The notes under the pieces are model-generated. The model made no database searches, had not been told where the DNA came from, and was given only the letters and a program-made list of their open reading frames with translations. This document shows, one piece after another, positions 23,621-34,925 of a DNA stretch of 64,000 nucleotides. The stretch spans positions 10,407,698-10,471,697 of the forward strand of contig NC_036443.1 of NCBI RefSeq assembly GCF_002775205.1, in the 5' to 3' direction. The stretch is from Xiphophorus maculatus. Lineage: Eukaryota > Chordata > Actinopteri > Cyprinodontiformes > Poeciliidae. Position numbers and translations under genes: made by a program. Every line of letters begins with the position of its first letter. Positions within the stretch are counted from its first letter, which is position 1.

Positions 23621-25496
23621 TGTTAAAAGGTTGTCTTTTATGAGCTTGGTTGTCTTTTATGAGCCTTTATCAGCTTAAAATACACTGATATATTTTCTAC
23701 ATAACATATGACAAAAATACAAACTTCTCAAAGGTGGATGTAGAAAGCTTTTTTTTGTTCCAGATTCAGACTGAGTGAATCTTTGTACTGAGCCATTTTG
23801 TTCTACAAGAAAAATGACTTACTTCAACAGATTGAACAAAACAAGGCTTACATTTCTGTTTCCTGTTGTGGAATGGTCCAACCAGTGTCCCAGCTTGGAT
23901 TTGGAGGAGCTAAAGATTAGGGTGATGGCATGGAGACCATTCAACCTCAAAGACCTGGACTTCCTTACCAAAGTCCTCGGGATACCAGTGGAAACGTTCA
24001 AAAAGCTGCACTGCTGTAACGGCAATCAAGAACTTTTCACAGCTTATTGAAAGACAATTGTCAAAATGAAGAATTTTAAGCCAATTTCAATGAAAAGAGA
24101 TTTAAAAATAAAAATAATATTCCTTTTACATTATTTTCTTGTCTTTCAAGTGTTTGTTTTCTTATCAGAAACAAACATTGTGGTTGAATGAAAATTATCC
24201 CAGACTAATCCAGCCACACTAGACTGGGTCTAGTGGAGGAGTTGACAAATATGAAAAAACACATATTTTTTATTAAAGTTATATGAAACTATTTAGCATT
24301 TTTTTGAGAAGTCTGGATTGCTTCATGTATATTTTGCAAGTTGCCTATGACTGTTGCTCGTAGGGAGAGATCTTTCAGTAATCTAAATGTGATTAAAAAA
24401 AATTAAGCAACCTGTTTGCATACTGTATGCAGATTGTTGCATGTAAAATTCACGAGCAGTAAATATTGTGCTAGTATCAGTATTGGACCAAAGAAAGCAA
24501 GGCAAGCCTTTAAAATTGTGACGCTTTTGATGGTCAAATAGACTCAAGAAATTGTAACAGCCTAAGATTCCTGGGGGTGTACCTGGATAGAAGCGACAAT
24601 AGGTCAATATAACAATGTAAAATATATTTTCGTACACAAACACAAAACTGCAATACAATGTCTTTTAAAAAGTATGCTTCTGAATGCTAAAATCTTATTT
24701 GGGACTAAAATCTCACTTTGTAAAAATGAAATATCAAATACTTTTTGTATCATTTTTTAAATATCCAATATGATTTTTTATTATAAGCTTGCTTGCTGAC
24801 TTATAAAGATTATCTTTCATATAAAATAATTACATAACTGTAAGTAGGCAAGTTGTATTTTGCAGTTGAGCTTTAGCTTTTCCAACTAAAGAAGAAGTTT
24901 TTATATCTGACGCCTACAGTATGTATATACATATTTGGTAGATATTATTCTTCCAAAATGCTCGATCATTATTGTCCACTAGTTCAGTTAGTGTAAAAAA
25001 AATCCATTACACGCAGTTTTTATTCTCTTGCACCTGTCCATATGAACATCTATTCTATATTTCTGAAGGAGTTGATGTCATGTTTATGACGGTAAAAAAA
25101 AAAAAACGACCTAAAACTGCGCCTTTTTTTAATGGGAAGAAAAGCACTGAATCTGTATGGCGTCTCTCTCCCATCACGCTGCGGTAAAAGTCACTTGCTC
25201 TGGAGCTTGTGTTTCTTAATTCCCATGATGTGTCGCTCCACGGTCAGACAAAGGCTCAATGTTATCCCGACCGCACAGATGGGTTCCTGACGCCGAATTT
25301 GCCTGAAAAGACAAAAGAAGAGGGCTCTCATCGTAAGAAGAAAACGGAGTGGTGCTGACCCTCCCACCCCCTCCCGTCTTTGCCCCCGGTCCCTCTGTTG
25401 CTGCGGGGTTGGTGTTGAGGGTGTTGGGGTGGGACGCGTGCAGCAAGTGTGCCGCTGGTTTCCAGGAAAGGGCTTGGCTTTGTTACTTCACCACAA
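23621..25496. other. intergenic DNA between the hes2 copies
   Basis: AT-rich with no recognised gene. The 91-codon frame at 23775-24050 has no domain. At 25216-25330 there is a GC-richer block with a CCCATCTGTGCGG E-box word (minus strand, 25271-25283) resembling the hes2 upstream E-boxes. Confidence 0.4.
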
Positions 25497-25678
25497 AATC
25501 CATCCATCCATCCGTTTTCTTACACCCTTCTCCCTAGTGGCGTCGGGAGGTGAGGGTACCTATCTCCGTTGCGGGCGAGAGGCGGGGTTCACCCTGGAGG
25601 GATCGCCAGCCTGGCGCAGGGCAACACAGAGACATACAAGACAAACAACCATGCACACACACACACCCACACCCACTC
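25497..25678 (-). mobile_element. L2/CR1-type LINE 3' end fragment
   Basis: Starts at the left with repeated CATC (ATGGATGG tail on the minus strand) and shares GGCGAGAGGCGGGGTTCACC (25574-25593) and CAGGGCAACACAGA with the copy at 22811-23151. It is shorter and ends in a CA-rich stretch. I see no clear target duplication. Confidence 0.75.
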
Positions 25679-26369
25679 TTAATTTTGCTCTTTAAGTGTT
25701 GTTTGTCTTGTATTTGAATAGTTTTCTACCATAGATTTTCAAAGCTAACTTCGGTAAATGCTGTTATTTCTGTTTCTGCTAAATGTTATCCTTCCACTTA
25801 ACTTTGCATTAATATGCTTGGACACAGCGCTCTGTGAACATTTATCTTCTTCAATTTTTTGCATCTTACACTTGTGTAGACCAAAACGCAGTGCTAACAA
25901 TTCTGTATTGTCGATATACGTATGTTTTTTAAATCGTCCTCTTATCGTCTATTGAATTTGTTTAAGCTATGATCGTCAACATGATCTTCACCATTCAACG
26001 TTTGAAATGTGTTTGTAATAAACTGGATCATTGAAATGAATAAACGTTTGATGTTATTCTAATATACTAAGATGCACCTGTAAGAAAGAGTCAAATAATT
26101 GTAAAATATAGATATTCAAAAGAAATTAATCGAGGTTAGTTTTATGTTGTGTCGTGTAAATTCTATTAATTTGAAGATAAAATACTTGGCCCATATTGCA
26201 ATGACTGATCGTTGCTTACGATATATATATTTTTTTGTCACCTTTAGTGTCCACATAAAACTGAAAATGTTCAGAACCGTTGAACACGCTTTAACAATAG
26301 CTTGGACGCCGAAAAACATCCAAGACTGGCATCTAAGGAAGAGTAACATGGAGGGGGGGGGAGTGGGAG

Positions 26370-26404
26370 AATCATGACACGCCAGCGAATGGCGTGTCAT
26401 GATT
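26370..26404. repeat. perfect 14-bp inverted repeat, 7-nt loop
   Basis: Arms AATCATGACACGCC and GGCGTGTCATGATT flank AGCGAAT. It is 0.3 kb before the E-box block at 26679 in the GC-rich upstream region of the second hes2 gene. Confidence 0.9.
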
Positions 26405-26678
26405 GGACCGGAATAGAACGGACCTATGAGATGCGTGCAGACGGAATACCCAAGCCAAAACTGCGTGGAGATCATGTGTCTTGAATTTGAAGTTTGGGCT
26501 GGGGGTGGGTCGCCGTGGGTGAGGGGGTGGGGGAAGGTGCACGCGCGTGTCCCACTGCTTCGGGTGAGAATCGGTGGGACCGAGAGCCACGACGCACGAG
26601 ATGAATGGGGGAGGAGAGATGGTGGTGGTAAAATGGAGGTACAGGGTGAGGGTGGGGTCGGGGATTTGTAACAGACAG

Positions 26679-26702
26679 CCATCTGGTCCCCGTGGCGCGT
26701 GC
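26679..26702. promoter_or_regulatory. E-box plus HES class C block upstream of second hes2
   Basis: CCATCTG (26679-26685) followed by CGTGGCGCGTGC (26691-26702). The latter 12-mer and the order match 18975-19006 upstream of the first hes2 gene. It lies 1.3 kb before the ATG, against 1.2 kb in the first copy. Confidence 0.5.
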
Positions 26703-27129
26703 TGCGCGCGTGGTTCCCCTGAGTGCAGAGGCATTTGATGGGCTGTCGTGTCGCTTCAGTTTTTATTCAAAACCAGAAACACTGGTGCACACTTCAGATG
26801 TTGGTTTGCAGAGAATTGAAAGAGACACGTCGCGTACTCAACGAATACTTCGTGTCAAACTCGACTTAAACTTTCGCAAAATTCAAGTTCTGGAAAAAAA
26901 AAAAAGAGGAAAAAATCAAAATGGTGTAATTTTATTTTAAGCAAAAGCTGTGGTAAACGAACACCCCCAACCCCTCTTTATCCTCCGATTTTTCGGCCCC
27001 CACCTTTCTGCTTGAAGCGGTAGCTGGAGTCGGACACTCCCTACAGGTAGTGACCCCCCCAGACCCCCAGACAAAAACTGCATAAAAACGTCATATGGAT
27101 TTGCTAAGCTATTGTTGTCAAAGTATAGG

Positions 27130-27165
27130 AGCAGATGTTATATAAAAGTAGCGTGGCTTGGGTGT
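27130..27165 (+). promoter_or_regulatory. paralogous upstream block B2 of second hes2
   Basis: AGCAGATGTTA (27130-27140), a 10-base spacer, then GCGTGGCTTGGGT (27151-27163); counterpart of 19401-19437. The spacing to the block at 26679 is about 450 bp, compared with about 425 bp in the first copy. A TATAAAA word sits in the spacer. Confidence 0.55.
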
Positions 27166-27919
27166 GTGATCGGAGAAGGAGTGTGTGTTTGAGGGGATCA
27201 TTTTATAAACACACAAACCTGACCCCTATGTGAGTGATGCACGTACTGCATCCTGCTATGGTCTGGATTTTCATTCAAAATACATGGAACAATTTAAACT
27301 TTGATATTATAAAGAGGACCAGAGAAGATCAGAAAAAGGAACATTTAGGGTTAAACGTAAGTATAATCAAATTACACCAGAACATGCAGCGATTCAAAAG
27401 TCTTATCTATGCGTTATAGAAATATAGTTTGGAAATACGTGTACACAAATTAAAACATTTTATCTCAAGTTGCTTATTGTTTATGTCAAAACTTTGAGAA
27501 GCACCAAAGCTGTGTTTTGTTTATATTCTTAGCGTGCGCAATTACGCACTAATATTAGAGTTTATGTTTAAAGAATGAATCGTAAAATAATTCAACCACT
27601 AAACATAAACGAAAAGGTGGTGTTGATGTCTGTTTGGGAGTTTTGAAAATTTGTTTCTGGTAGGTAAATAATCCACCCTATGATTTGCAATGTTGTGCGT
27701 CTTTACGCACTGATTTCTCCAGCTTTCTGACGCAGCTTTTGTTTGGTTTATGTCTGCGGATCAAATAGCAGACACGCAATTTATTTTGACATGTTTTAAA
27801 AATTGTGAACAGATGGTTATCTTATTAAATTCAATGCTTTTGTGTTGTTTTTTGTCGCATACTGGCCAGTCCGGATCGTTTGAGTCGGCTTGGGGGCGTA
27901 CCCGTGACGCACGGAAGCC

Positions 27920-27942
27920 GACGCCTCAGACTTGGATAAATA
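27920..27942 (+). promoter_or_regulatory. core promoter of second hes2 (TATA-like)
   Basis: GACGCC, 11 bp, TAAATA, exactly as in the first copy at 20086-20108. TAAATA is 87 bp before the ATG. Confidence 0.6.
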
Positions 27943-28023
27943 CCGAACCGTCAGTCCGTTAGAGACACATCCTCCCAGATCTAGCTCTTGAACGCTTCTG
28001 TGGTTCAAAGACGACACTGAGAA

Positions 28024-28912
28024 ATGTCTCCAAACACGATCTATGACGCTCTCCAGTCATTTTCTCCAAGGCTGACTGTGGCCAAAAGGAAAGAGGCTCT
28101 GGAGTTGAGAAAGGTAAGCTAAATGACTGGATTTTCTTGGATCAGCTCAAAATTTTAGCCCATATGAATGTAAACTCAAACTCTTTGCGTTCTCTTCAGA
28201 CTATGAAACCACTAATGGAAAAACGAAGGCGCGCCCGCATCAACGACAGCCTGAACCACTTGAAGAATCTCATTCTTCCCCTCACAGGCAGAGACGTAAG
28301 CCTCTCCATTCTACTGTTATCATACGTGAAGTTAAAATGTGGCTCCAAAAACTCAAGATAAGTTTGAGCTCTGCGTGTTTAACATCCTCTTTTGTGTTTT
28401 TCTTAACAGAAAACCCGCTACTCCAAGCTGGAGAAAGCCGACATCCTGGAAATGACCGTGAAGTTCCTTAGTGACATTCCCGCTGTTAACGTCAAAAGTG
28501 AGTAAGAATTATGCGCCTTTAAATCTTTTTAATCAGTACTTAAGCCCTGGGCTCCATTTGTGAACACCGAAACTCACGTTTATTTGTCTTTTCAGGCCCA
28601 GCAGACAGCTACAGGGAAGGTTTCAAAGCCTGCCTCCAGCGCGTCCCCGCTCTACTCCCCAAAACCAACCTGGACGAAGAGGCGCGCCAGCGAGTCGAGG
28701 ACTTCGTCCAGAAGTCTATGTCTGCGAACAGCGCGCCGACCTGCCTGAAATGCTGCGCCCATAACGCCAGGGCTTTCCCTCTGCTCCATCAAAAACTCCT
28801 GACTCTGAAAACGTGCGTCAGCGCCAGTCTGGAGAGTCAGCCAGCGTCAGCAGCCGGCCGAGCGCAGTCAGGCCCGCAGCCTGTCCGCGTTGCTGTGTGG
28901 AGACCGTGGTAG
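28024..28912 (+). CDS. hes2: hes2-type bHLH-Orange repressor, second tandem copy
   Basis: Nuclear HES-family repressor, 196 residues. Exons: 28024-28113, 28200-28295, 28410-28497, 28596-28912, with GT-AG introns. bHLH at residues 31-90 ([13 protein letters not shown] basic region with the HES proline, then DSLNHLKNLILPL and [20 protein letters not shown]), Orange domain at about 94-134 (DSYREGFKACLQRV...), cysteine cluster PTCLKCCA, and C-terminal WRPW that recruits Groucho/TLE. Exon layout with three introns is the usual one for HES genes, including an intron inside the bHLH after GRD. Closely similar to the copy at 20194 in every domain, with the C-terminal linker most divergent, so the two arose by tandem duplication. 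A UGUAAAUA Pumilio-type word at 29000-29007 and AT-rich 3' UTR fit an unstable mRNA, as is usual for HES genes. hes2.1 or hes2.2 is the likely orthologue. Confidence 0.95.
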
Positions 28913-29370
28913 AGCTCCGCAGTTAAAGATCCCTCATCTTTAAAGACGAGGAGTCTTTAATCCTGCTATTATGATGTGTTACCGTTAAGTTGAATTACTT
29001 GTAAATACGTATTGTTCCTTAGAACTTATTGTTGAAGTGGTTTGATTAAGTATTATATACTTGAGTTTTGCGCGCAGGTCCGTTGTCTTGTGTAAGTTGA
29101 CAATGTTAGACAGTCGTATTCTTCTTAAATCCGCATGTATGTATAAGCTCAATATTTAGTCCTCCCGCTGGACTGAATGATGAAGGGCTATTGAAACAGC
29201 CCTGTAAGACCCAAGGGGTCATTATGTGTACGGATTTGCACGAAAGACTTCAGAGTTCTGAGTCCAGTGCAAATGAACTTTGTAGACATTAAATGTCTCT
29301 GTAAGAGTATCTTTTTTTGGGGACGTGCTGTACTTGTGCTGTTTGCAGCACCTATTGTGTATATGATGTA

Positions 29371-29380
29371 AATAAATAAA
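29371..29380 (+). terminator. polyadenylation signals of second hes2
   Basis: Two overlapping AATAAA hexamers (29371-29376 and 29375-29380), about 460 bp after the stop, followed by GT-rich DNA. Confidence 0.65.
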
Positions 29381-30366
29381 ACTACGATGTCGTGGTTACG
29401 TCTTGAGTTGTTTTTCTCTCTCTCTTTGTGCACACTTAGTGGAGATTCGCTTGCTGCATTAAAAACAATGAATGAAGGAAAAAATAAAATCAATATAAAG
29501 TATATATTTTAAAAAAAATTAAAGCTAAAATTAAAGGGAAACTGGATTTGAGAGCTAAGAAAAATAAATAAATAAATAAAAAGACACCATAAAAAGGATT
29601 TAAAAAATCCTATGTTCTGGTTTGTAAGCAGGTGTAATTTTAATATATTGTGCTTTTCACCACCCTTTCCTTATTTTTAAAGCTTATTTAAACAGTTTTT
29701 ATAATTTGGAGTTCGCTTTCATTTTTCTAACTACTGCATATGTTATTGAGGGAAATGTATTTCATCTGTTGAATTTTAGTTGTGTAAAGCGCACCGACTG
29801 ATTTCTTTGCCTGTTAAAAAGAGACTCTATAAATAAAGATTGATTAATGTAACATTAAATATTGGTGCCAATATAGCATAGAATGTGAATCAACATGGGC
29901 ATTTTATTGAATAAATAAATAATTAATCACACTGTGTTATGAACACGTCTGCTGTGGGACCAATGTTTAGTCCAAACGCGCCACCTATAGACATAATAAA
30001 ATGTAACACTGGTGAGGGCGATGTTTGAGCGGTCTCTGCTGCCCCCCTCTGGTGAGTCAAAGTACTGACATAGTTTCAGTTTCTACTGCACAGCGACATC
30101 TTATTTCACCGGCATATAAACGCCATTCAAGTTCCCTTTACTGTATAAAGTGTAAACCAAGCATATGGACTTTGTTAAAAATATTTGAATAATCTGGTCA
30201 ATATTTTTGGCGGTTTCCGTTACTTTCCCCTTCGAAACGGTCCTGAAAGAGACACGGTGACCACAGCAGCCCTGGAACGCCGCCGTGGGAGGGGAGGAGA
30301 GTCTGCCTGATTTCTCTCCGTATCACGCAGGAACACGACAGCCGGCAGTCCAGGGGAGACTAAACC

Positions 30367-30413
30367 ATGTCGTCGCCGGGGATGGACGAAGCATCCTCCC
30401 TCCAGTTATGCAG
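30367..30413 (+). CDS. acot7: acyl-CoA thioesterase 7, first coding exon (1a)
   Basis: Start of the cytosolic form of the long-chain acyl-CoA hydrolase ACOT7 (brain acyl-CoA hydrolase, BACH). The exon encodes MSSPGMDEASSLQLC plus two bases of an Arg codon, followed by a GTACGA donor; phase 2 matches the acceptor at 34926. It resembles the human BACH N-terminus MSGPDVETPSAIQICR in length and pattern. An in-frame TAA stands two codons before the ATG, fixing the start. The upstream 150 bp are GC-rich and lack a TATA box, as in housekeeping-type promoters. A nearby alternative first exon is at 32926. Confidence 0.88.
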
Positions 30414-30481
30414 GTACGACGTCCATGGTTCATTTCCTAATGCGGGATTGAAGGTAAGGCTAGCTTGGTAATGTTGAGCAC

Positions 30482-30510
30482 AGCCCTTTTTTTTTTTTTT
30501 TTTTTTTTTT
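30482..30510. repeat. poly(T) run
   Basis: Long run of T in acot7 intron 1, about 28 bases. Confidence 0.9.
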
Positions 30511-30739
30511 TCTGCTCGCGCCGCCGTGTGACCGTTTGTTCACCCGGATGATAACCCGGATAATCCGCCGCTTGGGTCTCATCCTAACACAAGGTGTCCA
30601 CTTCGTCCATGAAAACGCTGCCTTTTTTTTGTTTGTTTGTTTTTTAAAGTCAGCGCTCCACAATATGTATTCCGCTTTGGTTTATTATAACCCTGCGACT
30701 GGTGTCTTAAGGATCTTAGCTGTGTGATGGCCGTTGCTC

Positions 30740-30784
30740 GGCCGTTAACGCGCTTCCTCCTGGGCAGGAAGCGCTTTAACGGCC
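30740..30784. repeat. 19-bp inverted repeat, 7-nt loop, one mismatch
   Basis: GGCCGTTAACGCGCTTCCT pairs with AGGAAGCGCTTTAACGGCC across CCTGGGC, 18 of 19 pairs. GC-rich stem in acot7 intron 1, 330 bp after exon 1a. Confidence 0.88.
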
Positions 30785-31189
30785 AGAGACAGCTCGCTGT
30801 AGCCTAACAGCAGAAATAAAGGTGCGTTTTTAAGAACAAGAGATCGATATCTCCTCTCCCGTGGTTCCTGCAAAATCTTTGGACTTATGTTTTTAAAGAT
30901 ATTGTCCAGATGATAGAAAGAAACAGTTATTCAGCAGACTGCACTGTAATTGAATGCTAATCTAATAGCCGGTGTATTAAAAAAAAAAAAAATCCTTCTA
31001 TGAATAAACTCACCATGTAGCTATTCTCTTTCGCCTGCAGAGGGCGCTACACAACTAAAATATTGTGTCTCATATCTGAGGTCGTCGCATCCCAGTCTAG
31101 CATCAAGCTAACCAATAGCATACAGTTTCATTGTTTAACCTACTAATGCCATTGGGTTTTTACATTGTGACGGTAGATTGAATCTTCGT

Positions 31190-31690
31190 TATTACGGCAA
31201 TTGAATCAAAATAAGTATTTCAACATGTTTGTCAGGTAAAAACACAAATGTCAATGTATTCTACTGGGATTTTAAGAGAGAAATTAAGACTAAGATTTAT
31301 GGTGTATAAAGGCTTTTCCTTAGCAGGGATTTGGAAACTGGTTGGAGTTGATGAGGGGATGGATCAATCGAAACAATCCTGTATGAAAACCTTTTTGAGA
31401 GCAGCAAAACAATTGGCACAGAGACAGAGGTATGCAAATTCAAGTGTAAGAGTGGCTCTGTCAAAGTTCAGAGTTCTGTCTAGTTTAGAATTTGTGGCAA
31501 GTTGTGCTTGGGCTGTTTTACAAAGAAGAATGTGCAAAGATTGGAGAGTTAACCCAGCATGCTAGAGGTGCAAAGCTGATTGGAAGATTATGCCACACAT
31601 AATCTTACTAATCCCTATGCAATACGTTGTATTGGTCTATGACATAAACTGTAAAAGAGGTATGAATATTTTTGCAAGGCACTGTATACT
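31190..31690 (+). mobile_element. Tc1-like transposon fossil, 3' part
   Basis: Decayed element ending in TATGAATATTTTTGCAAGGCACTGTA at about 31660-31685, a typical Tc1/mariner terminal sequence of fish. Internal remnants include TTAGAATTTGTGGCAAG (about 31485-31501; usual GAGAATCTGTGGCAAGAC, coding ENLW) and TTTTACAAAGAAGAATGTGCAAAG (about 31514-31537). The 105-codon frame at 31248-31565 spans it but does not follow a transposase. In acot7 intron 1. Confidence 0.65.
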
Positions 31691-32925
31691 GGCCGTTTTA
31701 TGAAACACCTTTCTCAGAAAATAAACTTAAGAGTACTGATTAGGATACATGATTGCATCCAGTTTAACAAGTTTAAAGCAGTCAGAACTTGAAACATTTC
31801 AGCTTTTAAGCCTGCAAAAGCTTTGAAATGATTCATGTACCGAACATTTAGACGATCAAAGAATCAGTGAAGTCACATGTGTATAGAATGGCCAAAGCTG
31901 ATCTTTTGCGCTTCTTTGAATCTTTCTTTCTACCATGCTGCACAACGTCGTAGAGCACTGCATGCGTGCTTATTTTAGAAAGCAAGAACATTTCACATGC
32001 GGGTGTGGATGCAAATAAGCAAAAGTAGTTGGCTTGTTTGGTTACAGGGAAAAGGAGAATAGCCTAAAAGGAAATGCTTTGTTGTCAAAATACTAGAGAC
32101 ATTTATGGGTTGTTTTTTTCCTCCTGATACTGATGATAACTCTGCCTTCTTCACTCAATAACTGCATTGTTTTTTTTTTAAATAATCCAGTAATGAAGCA
32201 GCTAATTTGTTTGTAAAATCAAAAGTTTCATTCTAAGAAAGGCAAAAGACAAATTGCTTCAACCTTATTTCAGTGCTCTAGTTTCAAATCTAAATGAAAA
32301 AAGCTTTTCATATGAGAGTAGAATGACTGCTACAACATAGTAAAAGGCGTAAAAACAAACAAAAATACCCAAAGCATTACTCTAAGAGATAAGGTTTTGT
32401 TTTTGCCGTGAATTTTATTAACCACATTTCAACAGGAAATTACAAAAATAATCGTAAGGCAGATCTCCAAGAACTATAGGCCTAACAATTCATAAAAACC
32501 ACTAAGAAGTGGGTAAATGTAGTAAAAAACTACAGTGTGCTGAGTTACACAAGCATTAGCTTGAGGGTGTTTTTTTGTTTTAAAACAAAATCTTCAAAAA
32601 CCAAAGACATTTTAATCTAGATTTACAAAAGAAAAATAAATCAAAATTTTTTTCTTAATGCCATTTGAAAATCTAGGCTCCTTTTTACTATTTACTATCA
32701 GCTACTGTAATTACAAAACAAATTGTGACCAACGTTGCGTAATTTTTTTCATGTCACTGTGTGATGTCATCGTTTGACACATTTCCTGTTCTTCCTGTCC
32801 TGACGACGTCAGATTTTATTTGTCTGTTTACCCTGCATGACATCAGTTGTAAGAACGTTGTCAAAACCTGAGAACTCAGTAGCAGGGAGGCTTCCAGAGA
32901 GAACAGAGTCAAACAAGGTGTGAAG

Positions 32926-33074
32926 ATGGATTGTACAGGGGCAGCAGATGAAGTGGACAAAACAGTAGCAGCGATGGAAAAACGGAAGCCTAGTCAAAGT
33001 CAACCAGGCTGCATGGACGACTGTAAAGATGTGGGAGCTGGATGTGAGCTGGTAAAGAAATTCCAACTCAGCAG
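32926..33074 (+). CDS. acot7: candidate alternative first exon of acot7 (1b)
   Basis: An ATG-initiated frame of 49 codons plus two bases (MDCTGAADEVDKTVAAMEK... ending LVKKFQLS) that stops at an AG/GTACTT donor in phase 2. This is the same phase as exon 1a, so splicing to 34926 would give KFQLSRVMLPDDAN. Alternative first exons giving different N-termini are well known for mammalian Acot7/BACH, but I do not recognise this particular N-terminus. The residues are hydrophilic and do not look like a mitochondrial presequence. Support is phase, donor and position only. Confidence 0.5.
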
Positions 33075-33799
33075 GTACTTTATTGCACTGAGAAATACAG
33101 TATAAACTTTTTTTTTTGTTGTATTCATTTTTTTTTTTTAAAACTCGCTTAGCCTATTCATAAAAAGAACAATTTAAAACATTAACTATTCACTGATCTT
33201 AAGTTTCAAACTAGTTTTTACTTCATATCTAAACCTGTTACAGCATCCACACCACCACTGATACCACATACTACTACTGTTAAAAGTTAATCAGACTCAT
33301 CAGGTTTCACAACACTAGATTTTATTGCCATTTTATTATCTCATACTTATAGTGTGCATAGCTGTGAAAGTCACTTGGCTTCGTTCTGAATCATCCATTT
33401 CCAGTGCTGAAAACTAGTTTTCCCCGCCCAACTGAAAAATGTTTTACAGGTAGTCTTCTGCACTCATATGAGAAGCTGAGTGAACGGAGTGTTTTATGGG
33501 AACTAAACCACATCACAATAAAAGATTAAGAATGGTGTTATGGGGTGGATTTCCTTTCATTATGAATTGCTTTCTTCTGCCGTTGAGCATTACTTACTGT
33601 CTGATTCACAGGATTAGTCGGGCTTGTTAGACCCGTTCTTTAACTTTGACAAATGTAAAAGAGAGAACAGGTTTTCATAGAACTGCAGGGGATACTTTCC
33701 CCATCTTTATTGTTTTCTAGCAATGAAACCCACCAAGGATCCAACAATCTGTTGCAGTAACCTTTATCAGTCTCAGTTGTGACTAATCACTTACGGCCT

Positions 33800-33840
33800 G
33801 GCACAGTGCCAGTCTCACAAAGAGAAACTGGCACTGTGCC
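33800..33840. repeat. short hairpin with GGCACAGTGCC arms
   Basis: GGCACAGTGCCAGTCTC (33800-33816) and GAGAAACTGGCACTGTGCC (33822-33840) pair over 14 exact bases plus CTC/GAG across a 2-nt bulge, leaving a 5-nt loop. Each arm also contains its own near-palindrome GGCAC-A-GTGCC. In the intron upstream of acot7 exon 2. Confidence 0.85.
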
Positions 33841-34925
33841 TTTTGACTTGATCCATGCTAATTAAATAGAATCAAGAATTAGAATTATCACTGTATGATA
33901 ACTTGAGAGTAACATATCACAACTTAATGACAAGGAATTTGGACTAAAATGTAATACAGCAGTGTATAGCATGCCATAATTGGATGCTTTTTTTTTAAAG
34001 GAGAAAAAAATAAATATTTAATGTTGAAAAAACAACACTAAATATCAGCTGTTAAAGAAGGTTGCAATCTTATTATCTAATACTTGAGCAAAAAACACAC
34101 AAAAAAACACGACAACAAAACCCCAAAACAGATGGTTATTAAATGTAGTCATAGTTTGTGAATGCTTATTGCAAAAATCAAAAATGCTTGCCTTGTTCTT
34201 TGTAGAGTAACACTGTCATAACAAAGTGATTGCTAACTTCTTAATCAAGCTGTCCACTGAAGGTCACTCTGAGGTTGACTTTTTAACAGACTTTAAAGCG
34301 TGTGCCCCTTTACTTTCCATAACAACACTGTTTGTGTTTTTCACCATGAAACAGCCAAATGTGCCTTTGGCACTGTATTAAATGAGGGAAAACTGTATTA
34401 ATTTTCTTTCAGCCAGTTGACCGGAAGTGTGCAGAAACAAGTAGGGGAGGGGGCATGATGTATTCCTCTGTGCTCCATAAAACTGGAAACAAATGGGGTC
34501 ATTCTGGCCCTTTTTACGGCACCTCATTAAAAATACCCATTACCAGCATGACGGAGGTTTTTTTGCATTTCTGAAACCATAATTGAATAAAAGTTTGGTA
34601 TACCTTGAAACTGGTAACTGATGTCTCAAGACAGCATCATAACAGTGTGACTGACTTTATTAAATAAAGACAGCATTGTCCATCAAAATGGACAGGCCAC
34701 ATTAACAAAACAGAAAACTGCGTTTGTATAACCTTTAGCTATTTAGATTTTATGTGTTGCGTGGATGCGTGTTGATTTTGAGTCTTTCTGCTTTTTTTTT
34801 TTTTACCTACCTTTAACTATAATGCCAACAATTGTAGTGGGGTTCTTTATCTTACCCCAGAATTATTTATTAATGCAGACATATTACCACCAGATTCAGA
34901 CACTTAGTCTGTTGCTTTGCTGCAG

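Noticed and set aside
26116..26682. 188-codon minus-strand ORF upstream of second hes2
   Set aside because: Low-complexity Pro/Ser/His-rich frame across G-rich control DNA, no homology recognised, and it overlaps the duplicated motif block.
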